Of a stretch of 64,000 nt of DNA, positions 46,613-54,862 are shown in pieces. Made by a program: the position numbers and the translations under genes. Below the pieces are notes generated by a model, which was given only the letters and a program-made list of their open reading frames with translations, was not told the origin of the DNA and searched no databases. Source of the stretch: CAWKDG01 sp963848355 (GTDB taxonomy: Bacteria > Actinomycetota > Acidimicrobiia > Acidimicrobiales > UBA8190); the NCBI GenBank assembly GCA_963848355.1, contig CAWKDG010000012.1, positions 558,001 through 622,000 of the forward strand, given 5' to 3'. The stretch's first letter is position 1, and every line of letters starts with the position of its first letter.

Positions 46613-48061
46613 TCACGCGGCCCCGGCCATCCTCTCGTGCCACTCGTCTTCGTCGAGGGAGTCCCAATAGGCACGCTGACCGTCGCTATCGCGCTCGTGG
46701 AGCTCGGCGGCCAGAACGGGATCGCCACGGAGCGACCAGCCCACGCCCACGGGTTCGAAGGTGTCCTCGAACTCGACAGCGCCGATCGCCCGGGGTCGTC
46801 CCCACGGATCACTACGTTGTTGAGTTCGAGCTACCCGCCAGGCCACCCGGACGGCTCCCAGGGCCTTGAAGGTGGTCGAGTAGCGCCGGGACTTGGTGAG
46901 TACATGGCCCCGATAGCCGAGCTGATGGGTCCAGGTCCGGAGCTTCAGCGTGGCCAGCTCGGACCGGCCACCGAGGCGCCAGGCGGTCGTCACCAGGCGC
47001 CGCTCATGATCCGACAGTGACAGCTTGTTGAGATTGGAGATGTCGGCGAGACGCATAGGCCGATCGAGTACAGCACCGCTGTCGCTCGATTTGGCCACGT
47101 ACTTCGAAATGTACCGGGCCACCTTGGCCGCTCTCGTGGCGGTGTCGAGCACGGTGACATCACATTCGCTCCCGAAGCGAGCCAAGTGGGCTCTTCCGTC
47201 CAGGAGGACGGGGTAGGCCACCTGGACCGCTTTCACCGCCCGGAGAAAGGCGCCGGCCAGCAGGTTTGCGTCGAAGACCTCAGGCGGAGCGTCGACGTCG
47301 TCGCCGGCGGCGTCCAGGCGTACCACCACGTGCAGGTGCACAGCCCCCCGACGCTGGAACTCGGCCACTTTGCAGAAGCTCACCCGGGCAATAGTGGCGA
47401 GCTCCGCTGGGGACATTCCTACTGCTGCCGCCAACGTCCGACGTAGGTAGATGGTGGTCCGGCGCCACAGCTCGCTCGAGAGCGAGTTCCACAAGACGTG
47501 GTGGGAGTAGCGATAGCAGTGGGGACACAGGGGCTGGCCCACGACGGTGTCGTTCAGTCCATGACGGTCGAAGCAGGCAACCGGACGTCCGTGGCGACAC
47601 CGGGCTTTGGGGTTGGCCAGGGTACAGGGCCGAGGCCGGTCATGAAAGACGCTGTGGACGGCACCGAACAACGGCGCGGTCAGGGTGGCGAAAATGGCCG
47701 GGTGCTTTGAAACTGTGTCGGGAATGCCCTTGCCGCCGGCCAGACCGGCTCGGACCAGGTGCTTGGCATCCTGGCGGTGGACCTCGGCGCAGGCCGGGCA
47801 GCGACTCGAGCGGCGGTTCTCACAGGCCTTGTAGACCACGCCGTCGGTGGTGTCGGACGACGAGAAGGTCACGGCCCTCTTTCCACTCGCCACATCGGTG
47901 GCCACGACATGGCCCCTCAGACGGACGGGATGGGCACAGTTCCCCACGTGACGCGCCTGGGACTCGAAGGCCTCGTAGCGACCTGGTGCTTCCATGCGAG
48001 CGAGCACGGCCCGGCACCACGGGCTCTCCACGAACGCATCCATCGCCTCCTGGTCGTCCAT
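46613..48061 (-). CDS. RepSA-like replication initiator
   Basis: About 482 residues, close to the pSAM2-type initiators of actinomycete integrative elements. Family words: CPACAEVHRQDAKHLVRAGL (Cys pair), FATLTAPLFGAVHSVFHDR, QPLCPHCYRYSHHVLWNSLS, a HUH-type GAVHLHVVVRLD and ARYISKYVAKSS containing the candidate catalytic Tyr. These point to rolling-circle nicking. The frame is open to a TTG at 48100 that includes GGAGGTG; I take the ATG at 48061 (MDDQEAMDAFVESPW). Convergent with the XRE gene. Confidence 0.85.
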   Translation of the reverse strand: MDDQEAMDAFVESPWCRAVLARMEAPGRYEAFESQARHVGNCAHPVRLRGHVVATDVASGKRAVTFSSSDTTDGVVYKACENRRSSRCPACAEVHRQDAKHLVRAGLAGGKGIPDTVSKHPAIFATLTAPLFGAVHSVFHDRPRPCTLANPKARCRHGRPVACFDRHGLNDTVVGQPLCPHCYRYSHHVLWNSLSSELWRRTTIYLRRTLAAAVGMSPAELATIARVSFCKVAEFQRRGAVHLHVVVRLDAAGDDVDAPPEVFDANLLAGAFLRAVKAVQVAYPVLLDGRAHLARFGSECDVTVLDTATRAAKVARYISKYVAKSSDSGAVLDRPMRLADISNLNKLSLSDHERRLVTTAWRLGGRSELATLKLRTWTHQLGYRGHVLTKSRRYSTTFKALGAVRVAWRVARTQQRSDPWGRPRAIGAVEFEDTFEPVGVGWSLRGDPVLAAELHERDSDGQRAYWDSLDEDEWHERMAGAA

Positions 48062-48100
48062 CGGCCGATTCCAGCAGGAGGCTGTAACACCTCCGGACAA

Positions 48101-48489
48101 GAACTTGGTCCGAAGTGAATCTCGTGTCGCCTTTCCCGTTTTTCTCAGGAAGCGGATGACTGGGCCGCCTGTACGGCGGCTTCGCCGCCGCTAGGCGGCC
48201 AAATCCGTGCAGTGGGCATAGAGCATGTATGGCCCAGAGGCTGGCCAGACGCTCTCGGAAATCGGGCTTCAGACCTGGTCAAGAGCGGAGTTGTGACGAG
48301 ATCCTTTACCTGGTCGAGTAGAAAACGACATGACGGCGCGGATCCATACTGGGTCCCCCCATTCGCCGGACATCTCGAACAGGAGGTAGTCATGCCAACG
48401 GTGATCCCAAACAAGGACCCGAGCAGGCCAGGCGTCGGGGTAGGTAAGGACGAGTCGAACTTCGTATTGCGGGTGAATATCATTTTCAG
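48101..48489. other. Non-coding region upstream of rep
   Basis: About 390 bases between rep and the propeller lipoprotein gene. Besides a strong hairpin (48163-48200) I see no gene. This is where a rolling-circle origin could lie. Confidence 0.5.
48163..48200. other. Strong two-part hairpin, possible origin or terminator
   Basis: GGCCGCCT (48163-48170) pairs with AGGCGGCC (48193-48200) and GGCGGC (48175-48180) with GCCGCC (48184-48189), separated by a small internal loop, with a TTC apical loop. It is upstream of rep, so it could be the nick-site hairpin of a rolling-circle origin. No U tract follows, which weakens the terminator reading. Confidence 0.45.
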
Positions 48490-49869
48490 CTACTCGAGCG
48501 CGAACGTCCTAAAAGCTTGTCCGACCGACCCTGAGCCTATCGCTACGCAAGATGCTTCGGAAAGGCACGAGATTCCGTTAAGCAGATTTGGAGTGGCCGT
48601 CGAAAGATAGTCCGTGCGTTCGATCGTCCATTTCTTCTGAAATAGCTGTTCTATGAGAACCTGGTCAGGAATGGTTTTGTTTCCGAGAGGCGATCCGGTC
48701 TTACCAACTGCGACGCAACTCTGCTTCGACCAGCACGAAATATTCAACAGTTCGCTTACTTGGAGAGGTGTGTTAGGACTGCCAATGAGTGTGGCCGAGC
48801 CAGATGCAATGTCAATGACAAGGCTGGTCGTGCCCGGACCGGTCGGTTGGTAGCCTACAGCCACACAGTTATTGTCCTGATTACACGCTACAGACGACAA
48901 GACGTCACTGGCGGGAAGGGCGGTGGCCAGCGGGGCAATAGCCCACGTCTCGCTGCTTAACACCAGCACAAAGGGGGTCTGGGGTCCTACTGAATATCCG
49001 ACAAGATTCCCAACGGCTGCACATTCCGTTGAGGTCGCGCACGACACGCCACTAAGCAGGTCGTTTGGTTCAACATTTGGGCTGCTCATGACGCTCCACG
49101 ACGTTCCGTCGAAACGTTCGACCAGAGTTTCCCCTTTCTCTGTTCGCCCGGCGGCCCCACTTCCATATTGCAGCGTTCCTCCAACGGCAAAACAGGCAGT
49201 GTCGGAAACACACGAGACTCCAAAGAGTTCCTCGTCGCTAATGCCGTTCTCAAGAGAGGGACTGGTCGCTAAAGACCACTTCTGACCATCGAACATTTCG
49301 ATTAGCGGCGCAGAAGTATCTGCGCCTTGCGCTCCGACGGCAACACAGAACGACGGTGACACGCAGGAGACGGCAAATAAGTCGCCGTTCACCACAGGGC
49401 CTGACAGGAGCTGCCAACTGGAACCATTGTATGACTCGACGAGGGGCTCATCAGTCGACATGGGACTAGGAGCAATCGTCTCTGTGGCCTCAGATTCGGG
49501 TACAGGCCGAGCGAACCCAACAGCGACGCACATCGTAGCTGTCGGGCACGATATGCCACGAAGCTCATTATCGCCGCTTGGGTATGAATCCAGAATGGAA
49601 GAATCCGTCCAGCGGTTGGTCGGAACGGTACTCAAGCTGGCTGAAGTGGTACTCGATGAGACTGGACGACTCCTTGGATCGCCATCCACTCGCAATCCCT
49701 CGTGACCCGCCCGGTTGTTGTGTGACCCACACGAGCACAAACAGATTGAGATGAGGACCAGAGCAATTAGGCTCGAAGCGTGAGAACCTCGAGCACTCAG
49801 ACCGTGCTCGCGTCGATCATCAAAGAAGGATTCGTTTGATCGGTCTTTCAACCAGAACACTCCAGACAC
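48490..49869 (-). CDS. Secreted lipoprotein with seven Cys-paired beta-propeller blades
   Basis: A 459-residue protein. Lipoprotein signal ALVLISICLCSCGS (lipobox LCSC near 44-47). The mature protein is seven repeats of about 45-60 residues, each opening L-x-G-[IV]-[SA]-C-x6-C-x-A-[VI]-G: GISCPTATMCVAVG, AVSCVSPSFCVAVG, GVSCVSDTACFAVG, GVSCATSTECAAVG, SVACNQDNNCVAVG, NISCWSKQSCVAVG, GISCLSEASCVAIG. Several blades end in ERFDGTSW-like words. Every blade keeps one Cys pair, so a seven-bladed, disulfide-stapled propeller is likely. GTG start at 49869. Lower GC than the host. Ligand unknown. Confidence 0.8.
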   Translation of the reverse strand: MSGVFWLKDRSNESFFDDRREHGLSARGSHASSLIALVLISICLCSCGSHNNRAGHEGLRVDGDPRSRPVSSSTTSASLSTVPTNRWTDSSILDSYPSGDNELRGISCPTATMCVAVGFARPVPESEATETIAPSPMSTDEPLVESYNGSSWQLLSGPVVNGDLFAVSCVSPSFCVAVGAQGADTSAPLIEMFDGQKWSLATSPSLENGISDEELFGVSCVSDTACFAVGGTLQYGSGAAGRTEKGETLVERFDGTSWSVMSSPNVEPNDLLSGVSCATSTECAAVGNLVGYSVGPQTPFVLVLSSETWAIAPLATALPASDVLSSVACNQDNNCVAVGYQPTGPGTTSLVIDIASGSATLIGSPNTPLQVSELLNISCWSKQSCVAVGKTGSPLGNKTIPDQVLIEQLFQKKWTIERTDYLSTATPNLLNGISCLSEASCVAIGSGSVGQAFRTFALE

Positions 49870-50383
49870 GGGTTACCCTGGGCTTCAAATTAGGATGTTC
49901 CGATGCGGTTCCTGCTCGGTGTGGTCCCAACCACCTCCTTGGTTAACGCCTCGCCATATTAACATTCCGGTGAATCCCGAGTCCATGCACCTGGGAAGGG
50001 CCGACAGAATCAAGCTGAGCCCCGCAGGCTCACAGAGAACAGCAACAAGGAGCTTCCACGCGAGGATGACACAGACGGATTCGCGTCTTCTCCGCCAAGC
50101 TTAAGTTGTCCTGGCTAATGAGTACTGTACGTACTATGAGGACGGCTCTCCGCAAGATCAGCGGGAAAGTCGCCTGCTGCCCTTGACACCTCATGGGCCA
50201 GAGCATCTACTTATCAAGGGTAAGAGGATCTACCTCAAAGTCGTGGAGACCTACGTCCGACGGTGACCTGAGACAAACGTCAAGCCGAGCGGATGAAGAG
50301 ATCCTTGTGCCAATGGCAAGTGTCCGGCGAGGCGCCGATCAAGCTGATCATTTTCTGAATAAACAGCAGGCGGGGGAAGCACA
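49870..50383. other. Intergenic region of the element cargo
   Basis: About 510 relatively AT-rich bases between two divergent lipoprotein genes. It contains a perfect palindrome AGTACTGTACGTACT-type word (50120-50134) and a promoter-like pair (50183-50211). No supported coding sequence; short frames lack ribosome sites. Confidence 0.45.
50183..50211 (+). promoter_or_regulatory. Candidate promoter of the GH43-like gene
   Basis: TTGACA (50183-50188), a 17-base spacer and TCTACT (50206-50211). It points at the GH43-like gene and would give a leader of about 165 bases. The -35 is consensus; the -10 is weak. Confidence 0.4.
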
Positions 50384-51529
50384 ATGTTTAATGGTGGCCG
50401 TATAAGTCGAAATCGATTTATCGCTTCAGCCGCTGGGACCTTGATTATTGTGATGCTGACGGGTGGCTGCATCCTACTTCCAAGCAGTCCGGCAGTCTTA
50501 ACAACCGTCGATGCACCCGATCCAGCGCTTGCATCCGTAGGAACGAATTTGGCGGAGGTGTATACCACTGACGCCAACGGCTATCAGATTCCGGAGTACA
50601 GGTGGAACGTTTCAACCAACGCGACTTCTAGTGAGTCAAATGCGCTTGCGGGTTCCGCTCTTCCGTGGTGGGCAAGCGGAACAGCGCAGTGGGCACCTAG
50701 CGTTCGCAAGATAGATGGCGAATACATCATGATATTTTCTGCGTCCAGAGCTGGGAAAGCGAATTGTTTAGCGGCTGCTACTTCTACCAACGGGACGAGT
50801 TTTATCGTCGATCAAGATTTTGGGATGTGCTATCCAAGCGGCAATGCCGTTGGATATCTGGATCCGTATCTCTTCCTTGATGTGAGTGGCCAAATCTGGC
50901 TCTACTACAGCGAGCAGTGGTCCCCGAATGGCGGGTCTGAGATTGATGCTCAGGAGATGAGCTCGAATGGATTGGCCACAATCGGAACCCCTTACGATAT
51001 CTTGGATTACAGTGACCTTGAAAGTCTTGACCCATCCAACCAAGGTACGGATGCATTCATCGAAAATCCTGCCTTTGTGAACGATCCCTACAATGCATAC
51101 GATCTCGTCGTGTCTTTCGGGTCATGGCAACAAGCGGGTAACTACGAATCAATTGAAGTTCCGTGCTTTGACGTTAATGGCTCATGTGACGTGTCGTACG
51201 GAGCGGATATTCAGGACTCAGGCGACGGTCCTACGAATCCGGGGGGGGTGTCCTTCCTGAATGACAATTCACCCGCGGGAAATTATGCCATTTGGATGAC
51301 AGGGACGGGGCCACGTCCAGATCGAGGAGGACCGTCAGCCGCTTACGACGATAACCCGGGAAGCGAAGCGCAGATCGCCCAAGCTGAGGCGGCGGCGTTG
51401 CCGATTAGGACTGCGCAACCTGTACCTCCTATTGCCTGTCCTTACCACTGGCCGCTCCGTAGTGCGACTGAGCCATCGGCGGTTATCGGAGCGCCGGATC
51501 CTCCTAGCTGCTCAAGTTCGGGTTCATAG
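50384..51529 (+). CDS. Secreted lipoprotein with GH43-like five-bladed propeller
   Basis: A 381-residue protein. Signal peptide with lipobox TGGC (about 26-29). The body resembles glycoside hydrolase family 43 arabinanases/xylosidases: DPALASVGTNLAEVYTTDAN, SGTAQWAPSVRKIDGEYIMI, GYLDPYLFLDVSGQIWLYYS, GGSEIDAQEMSSNGL, IENPAFVNDPYNAYDLVVSF. The catalytic Asp and Glu positions are plausible (VDAPDPAL, FIENPAF), but I cannot confirm activity. The last 70 residues look unlike the family and may reflect a frame change near 51310. Ribosome site GGGGGAAGC before the ATG. Markedly lower GC than the host. Confidence 0.72.
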   Translation: MFNGGRISRNRFIASAAGTLIIVMLTGGCILLPSSPAVLTTVDAPDPALASVGTNLAEVYTTDANGYQIPEYRWNVSTNATSSESNALAGSALPWWASGTAQWAPSVRKIDGEYIMIFSASRAGKANCLAAATSTNGTSFIVDQDFGMCYPSGNAVGYLDPYLFLDVSGQIWLYYSEQWSPNGGSEIDAQEMSSNGLATIGTPYDILDYSDLESLDPSNQGTDAFIENPAFVNDPYNAYDLVVSFGSWQQAGNYESIEVPCFDVNGSCDVSYGADIQDSGDGPTNPGGVSFLNDNSPAGNYAIWMTGTGPRPDRGGPSAAYDDNPGSEAQIAQAEAAALPIRTAQPVPPIACPYHWPLRSATEPSAVIGAPDPPSCSSSGS

Positions 51530-52056
51530 CTGGCTCCTCCGACAGGCACTTCACACGCGATCAGCCGAGATCTTGACTCTCGGCGCCAAGCGATTACCGA
51601 GGTGAGGTATCCGCGGAGTGATATGCAACTTCCTTTGCTTTGCCCGACAGAGGCCCACATCCACTGAGAGCAGTGCCAGTAGGGGGACGCCGCACCTCGA
51701 GGGCCCTCCGAGAATCGTTGATATGCCAGTTTCACGCCAGGTATCTCCGGGATATGCCAGTGATCGATGAGCCCGACGCCCAGCCAAGGATACCCCCGAC
51801 CGCGGTTGATCCCGGATGGATGTGCTGGCGAGGCCGTAGGGGAGCAAGGGCTCCGATGCCCCCGGGCCTGCTACCTGGTCCGGGGATCTCGATCGGTCTC
51901 GAGGTGTTTGGGCTGACCCGTCCCGACACCTAAACGGCCAAGACAGCAAATCCGGACACGGTCGTCACCTGGTCCATGGTGGGAACAGCCACCGGGAATC
52001 ACACTGAACGGATCCGGCGATGCCCCTCCCCGACTACTGGCTGTCAGACTCTGGAT
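51530..52056. other. Intergenic region within the element
   Basis: About 525 bases. It starts with a probable terminator hairpin and otherwise shows only short unsupported frames. The upstream part of the next gene's open frame (51976-52056) is not convincingly coding. Confidence 0.45.
51564..51584 (+). terminator. Short hairpin after the GH43-like gene
   Basis: GCCGAGA (51564-51570) pairs with TCTCGGC (51578-51584) around a TCTTGAC loop, 35 bases after the stop codon. Seven pairs, no U tract; a modest terminator candidate. Confidence 0.4.
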
Positions 52057-52761
52057 GTGTTCTCGGTTCAGTGGCTTGCGGTCGGGATTGTCGGTATTGC
52101 CTGCGCCGCATGTAGCTCAAACAGCGTGCCTGGAGCGATCAGCTCCGTTGTCCCAATTACGCACCAGTCTCGTCCTGTCGGGTGCCTCGACCCCAGGGTC
52201 CCAGCGAAACTGCCCGCCGGGGGTTGGCTACCAGACGCGACCGGAGTTTCTGATTATGAGCCCGAGGACGCCGGAGTAGAGCGGGCCCCTTCGGCTCAGG
52301 CTTCGCTGTTGGCCACGCGGGTCAGCAGTGCCCTCGGCCACGGCTTCACCGTCTCAAGCGTTCAAGACTTCGCCACGGCAACTTGCGTCGTGGACCGTGA
52401 CGTGGTGTTGGCTGACGCCGCCGGAGACGTAGCGTTCGTTCGCGTGCTGCAACTGCGAAAGCCGATCAACGACGGGAGCTTCCCACTTGTGGGCTACAAC
52501 ATGAGTCGCCAACGGCTCACCAATGGATCAGTGCTTCTCACCAATCACGCCGAGGACAACAGCCTTGTCACCGCCGTGCTGGCAAAGGCTGATGGACTCC
52601 TCGTCGAGCTTCAGGTCCGAAGTCGTACCGGGCCAGACACCTCCGGCTGGCCGACCACGGCGCCAACGATGCCGCCCAGCCAGCCCGCCGTAGCCTCACC
52701 CGTCACAGACTCTCAAGTGGGCGTAGTAACGCAGCGACTCGCCGCTCTGATTGCGCCCTGA
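52057..52761 (+). CDS. Lipoprotein of unknown function (element cargo)
   Basis: About 234 residues. The GTG at 52057 gives a lipoprotein signal VFSVQWLAVGIVGIACAACS (lipobox ACAAC). The mature part contains GCLDPRVPAKLPAGGWLP, LGHGFTVSSVQDFATATCVV, VVLADAAGDVAFVRVLQLRK and VGYNMSRQRLTNGSVLLTNH, ending in a Pro/Thr-rich stretch. No family recognised. An ATG at 51976 in the same frame would add 27 residues that spoil the signal peptide. Third secreted lipoprotein of the element. Confidence 0.68.
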   Translation: MFSVQWLAVGIVGIACAACSSNSVPGAISSVVPITHQSRPVGCLDPRVPAKLPAGGWLPDATGVSDYEPEDAGVERAPSAQASLLATRVSSALGHGFTVSSVQDFATATCVVDRDVVLADAAGDVAFVRVLQLRKPINDGSFPLVGYNMSRQRLTNGSVLLTNHAEDNSLVTAVLAKADGLLVELQVRSRTGPDTSGWPTTAPTMPPSQPAVASPVTDSQVGVVTQRLAALIAP

Positions 52762-53202
52762 AGACGACCCTGTGGACCGGGCGACAGTGCCGGTACCCAT
52801 TCGCCCAAGGGCGGATTGGCTGCAATGGATCGTTAGCGCATAGTCGTTGATATTGGTGAACTGCTGACACCGTTTTGGTGGGGCAACCCATTCGGTAACC
52901 CTCGAGAGGTTCTCTCCGACCTATCCTACCGACTTGATTGTCACGGCCCCGATGGAACATTCAGGTGAATCTGACACGCAGAATTCCGACGTAAGGAGCC
53001 GAATCCTCGACAAAGTAAGACACGATAAAGCCCGACGCGACTCGGTCCTCGAAGAGTTCGAGGAAACCGAACATCCGCCGATTTGTCATGGGCGGACCCG
53101 TCTCGATCTAACTGAACAGGTCGTCAGCAAGAGCAGCCCGCTCTTCGTCGGTCAGTCGGTCGAAATCTGACTAGGAACCGTCGGTGGCGAGAATCCGCCA
53201 AG
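52762..53202. other. Region with decayed coding fragments
   Basis: No intact gene. On the minus strand between about 53100 and 53170 the words SDFDRLTDEERAALADDLFS end at a stop but have no start codon, looking like the C-terminus of a truncated helical protein, next to the small antitoxin-like frame at 53203. Confidence 0.4.
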
Positions 53203-53391
53203 TCAAGCCGTCTGGCGATGCTGACGACGCAGATACTTCAGAAACTCGTCCTTATCGGAGAATCCCGGGGTCTTTCCATCGGTGATGCTCCGCCGGGCCT
53301 CCGCCACTGCCTCAACTACGGCGTCTTCACCGACCTCCGCGAGCCACTCATCGAGGAGTGGGGTGTCGCCTATCTGATCCTGGGGTGCCAC
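53203..53391 (-). CDS. Small acidic protein, antitoxin-like
   Basis: A 62-residue frame: LLDEWLAEVGEDAVVEAVAE, ARRSITDGKTPGFSDKDEFL, KYLRRQHRQTA. The amphipathic helix, the ARRSITDGK turn and the short basic tail recall antitoxins of the RHH/Phd type, but no partner toxin is intact nearby. GTG start at 53391, no clear ribosome site. Could be a remnant. Confidence 0.4.
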   Translation of the reverse strand: MAPQDQIGDTPLLDEWLAEVGEDAVVEAVAEARRSITDGKTPGFSDKDEFLKYLRRQHRQTA

Positions 53392-53445
53392 ATCCGAAGG
53401 CTAACCAATGGAGGAGACAACGGAAATGACAGACGCCGCGTTCCA

Positions 53446-53466
53446 GTCCATAATTCTGTCCATAAT
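53446..53466. repeat. Right arm-type integrase sites
   Basis: Two direct copies of GTCCATAAT at 53446-53454 and 53458-53466, matching the pair beside attL. They lie 105 bases inside attR. Confidence 0.65.
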
Positions 53467-53570
53467 TTCCGGCCAAATAGGGCCAAGGAGGGCCTATCGA
53501 GCGGACAGCGAATTGCCAAATGTCCAGCTCAGACCTACTTCGCCACACTCGACGGACAGAGGTTCTCGCA

Positions 53571-53625
53571 CTTGAAAAGCCTTGGCCCACAAGGCCCGGG
53601 GGTTCGAATCCCCCTCCCTCCGCAG
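53571..53625 (+). repeat. attR: 55-bp core repeat (tRNA-Ser 3' copy)
   Basis: Identical to 44388-44442 over 55 bases. It contains the 3' half of tRNA-Ser(UGA) without a 5' half, so it is not a functional tRNA; it marks the right end of the element. Confidence 0.92.
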
Positions 53626-53632
53626 CTTGGGC

Positions 53633-53675
53633 TTGACCCCATTCGGTGGACCACTCGGGGTTGACCCCATTCGGT
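53633..53675 (+). repeat. Duplicated TTGACCCCATTCGGT words before the CaCA gene
   Basis: Exact 15-base copies at 53633-53647 and 53661-53675, 28 bases apart, between attR and the exchanger gene. Each begins with a -35-like TTGACC; the second is followed after 18 bases by GATAC. They could be a duplicated promoter or a tandem regulator site. Confidence 0.5.
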
Positions 53676-53728
53676 ACGATGCGCTGATACAACTCCATAG
53701 CGGGGCGCCGGGAAGCCTGGTCGGCACC

Positions 53729-54700
53729 ATGCTTGGGTTCCTCGTGCCCTCCACTGCCCCCCTGTGGCTCGACCTCGTCGGATTGTTCGGGAGCCTTGTT
53801 GTGCTCGCCGTTAGCGGGGATCAGTTCGTGATCGCCCTGGCACGCGTCAGCGCCTCGGTGCGTGTCCGTCCCACGGTCGCCGCCGCACTGGTCGGCGGCT
53901 TCGGCACAAGCATCGCTGAGCTCATCGTGGCGGGCGTCGCCGCCGCGAAGTCGCCCACCTTGGCCATTGGGAGCCTCGTGGGGTCGATCGTTGCCAACGT
54001 CTGTCTCGCTTTGGCAGTGGCGGCACTGATCATCCCTCTGAAGGTCGACTCGGCGACCGTCCGAAGGGAGGCGCCGATCAGCGTGGCGTCGGTCGTGCTG
54101 TTCGCCATCCTCGCCGTTGGTGGTGTCACGATGGTAAAGGGCCTCGTCATGTTGTTCGCACTCGGCGCCGCGGTCGGGGCGTTGCTGCTCGGACAGCGAC
54201 ACCGACGCGAGGACCCGCTCGGATCCGAGATGGCCGAGTTCGCTTCCACCAAGACACAACACTCGTCCGTCGAGTCGGTTCGGGCCATCAGCATGCTCGT
54301 CTTCATGCTCGGAGGCGCCGAGCTCATGGTGACCTCCTCGCTCGGTGTAGCCAAATATCTCGGTTTCTCCGACGGGTTGGCCGGGCTGACCCTTGTCGGT
54401 ATCGGCACCTCGGCCCCTCTCATCGCCGCGTCGATCCAGGCAGCGCGCAAGGGCGAGCACGACCTGGTTGTCGGGAACGTGCTCGGTGGCAACCTTTTCA
54501 TCGCCCTCGGCGGCGGTGCAGTCGTTGGATTCCTGGCGTCGACCAAGTCTGTGCATATAGGCGGCGTCGCCCTCGTGCTCATGACCGTGGTGGTGACGGC
54601 GTCGTGGCTCGCCATGGCGAGGAGGGCGACGCTCCGACGCTCAGAGGCGATCGTCCTTGTGCTCGCGTACGCGGCCTGCCTTCCCTTCGTCAATCGTTGA
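53729..54700 (+). CDS. Sodium/calcium exchanger-family (CaCA, YrbG-like) membrane protein
   Basis: A 323-residue integral membrane antiporter with about ten helices in two inverted halves. The alpha-repeat motifs are ALVGGFGTSIAELIVAGVAA (about 45-64) and LVGIGTSAPLIAASIQAARK (about 220-240), each followed by the family's G-N-[IV]-x-G-[GS]-N region (VGSIVANVCLALAV, VGNVLGGNLFIALG). The first repeat has SIAE and the second SAPL, so the second lacks the usual acidic residue. ATG at 53729; the upstream open frame runs through attR and is not coding. Ion specificity unproven. Confidence 0.85.
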   Translation: MLGFLVPSTAPLWLDLVGLFGSLVVLAVSGDQFVIALARVSASVRVRPTVAAALVGGFGTSIAELIVAGVAAAKSPTLAIGSLVGSIVANVCLALAVAALIIPLKVDSATVRREAPISVASVVLFAILAVGGVTMVKGLVMLFALGAAVGALLLGQRHRREDPLGSEMAEFASTKTQHSSVESVRAISMLVFMLGGAELMVTSSLGVAKYLGFSDGLAGLTLVGIGTSAPLIAASIQAARKGEHDLVVGNVLGGNLFIALGGGAVVGFLASTKSVHIGGVALVLMTVVVTASWLAMARRATLRRSEAIVLVLAYAACLPFVNR

Positions 54701-54862
54701 GTTCGCGCCCCCCGAGAGTGACCGACATGACATCGCGACGACGCACAAGGCGCGAGAGCAATACTTGCATTCACGAACCGTCGAGGATCGTATCCGCTCA
54801 TTTCTCTTTGGCTGTCTCCGTCTCTCGACAGTCAACGTCAACGTTTGTTTGTTGAGCAACCC

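Larger units (their letters stand above)
44388..53625. mobile_element. 9.2-kb integrative element in tRNA-Ser(UGA), AICE-like but without visible transfer genes
   Basis: Bounded by perfect 55-bp repeats, it carries in order a tyrosine integrase, an excisionase, an XRE regulator, a RepSA-like replication initiator, and cargo encoding three secreted lipoproteins. The int-xis-rep set is typical of actinomycete integrative and conjugative elements, which excise and replicate by rolling circle. The FtsK-like transfer protein and spread genes usual in that class are not seen, so it may be mobilised by others or be a reduced element. Base composition of 48.4-51.5 kb is clearly lower in GC than the host. 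Confidence 0.88.

Noticed and set aside
53582..53728. N-terminal extension of the CaCA exchanger running through attR
   Set aside because: The residues come from the tRNA 3' half and the duplicated promoter words; the ATG at 53729 directly precedes the first membrane helix.
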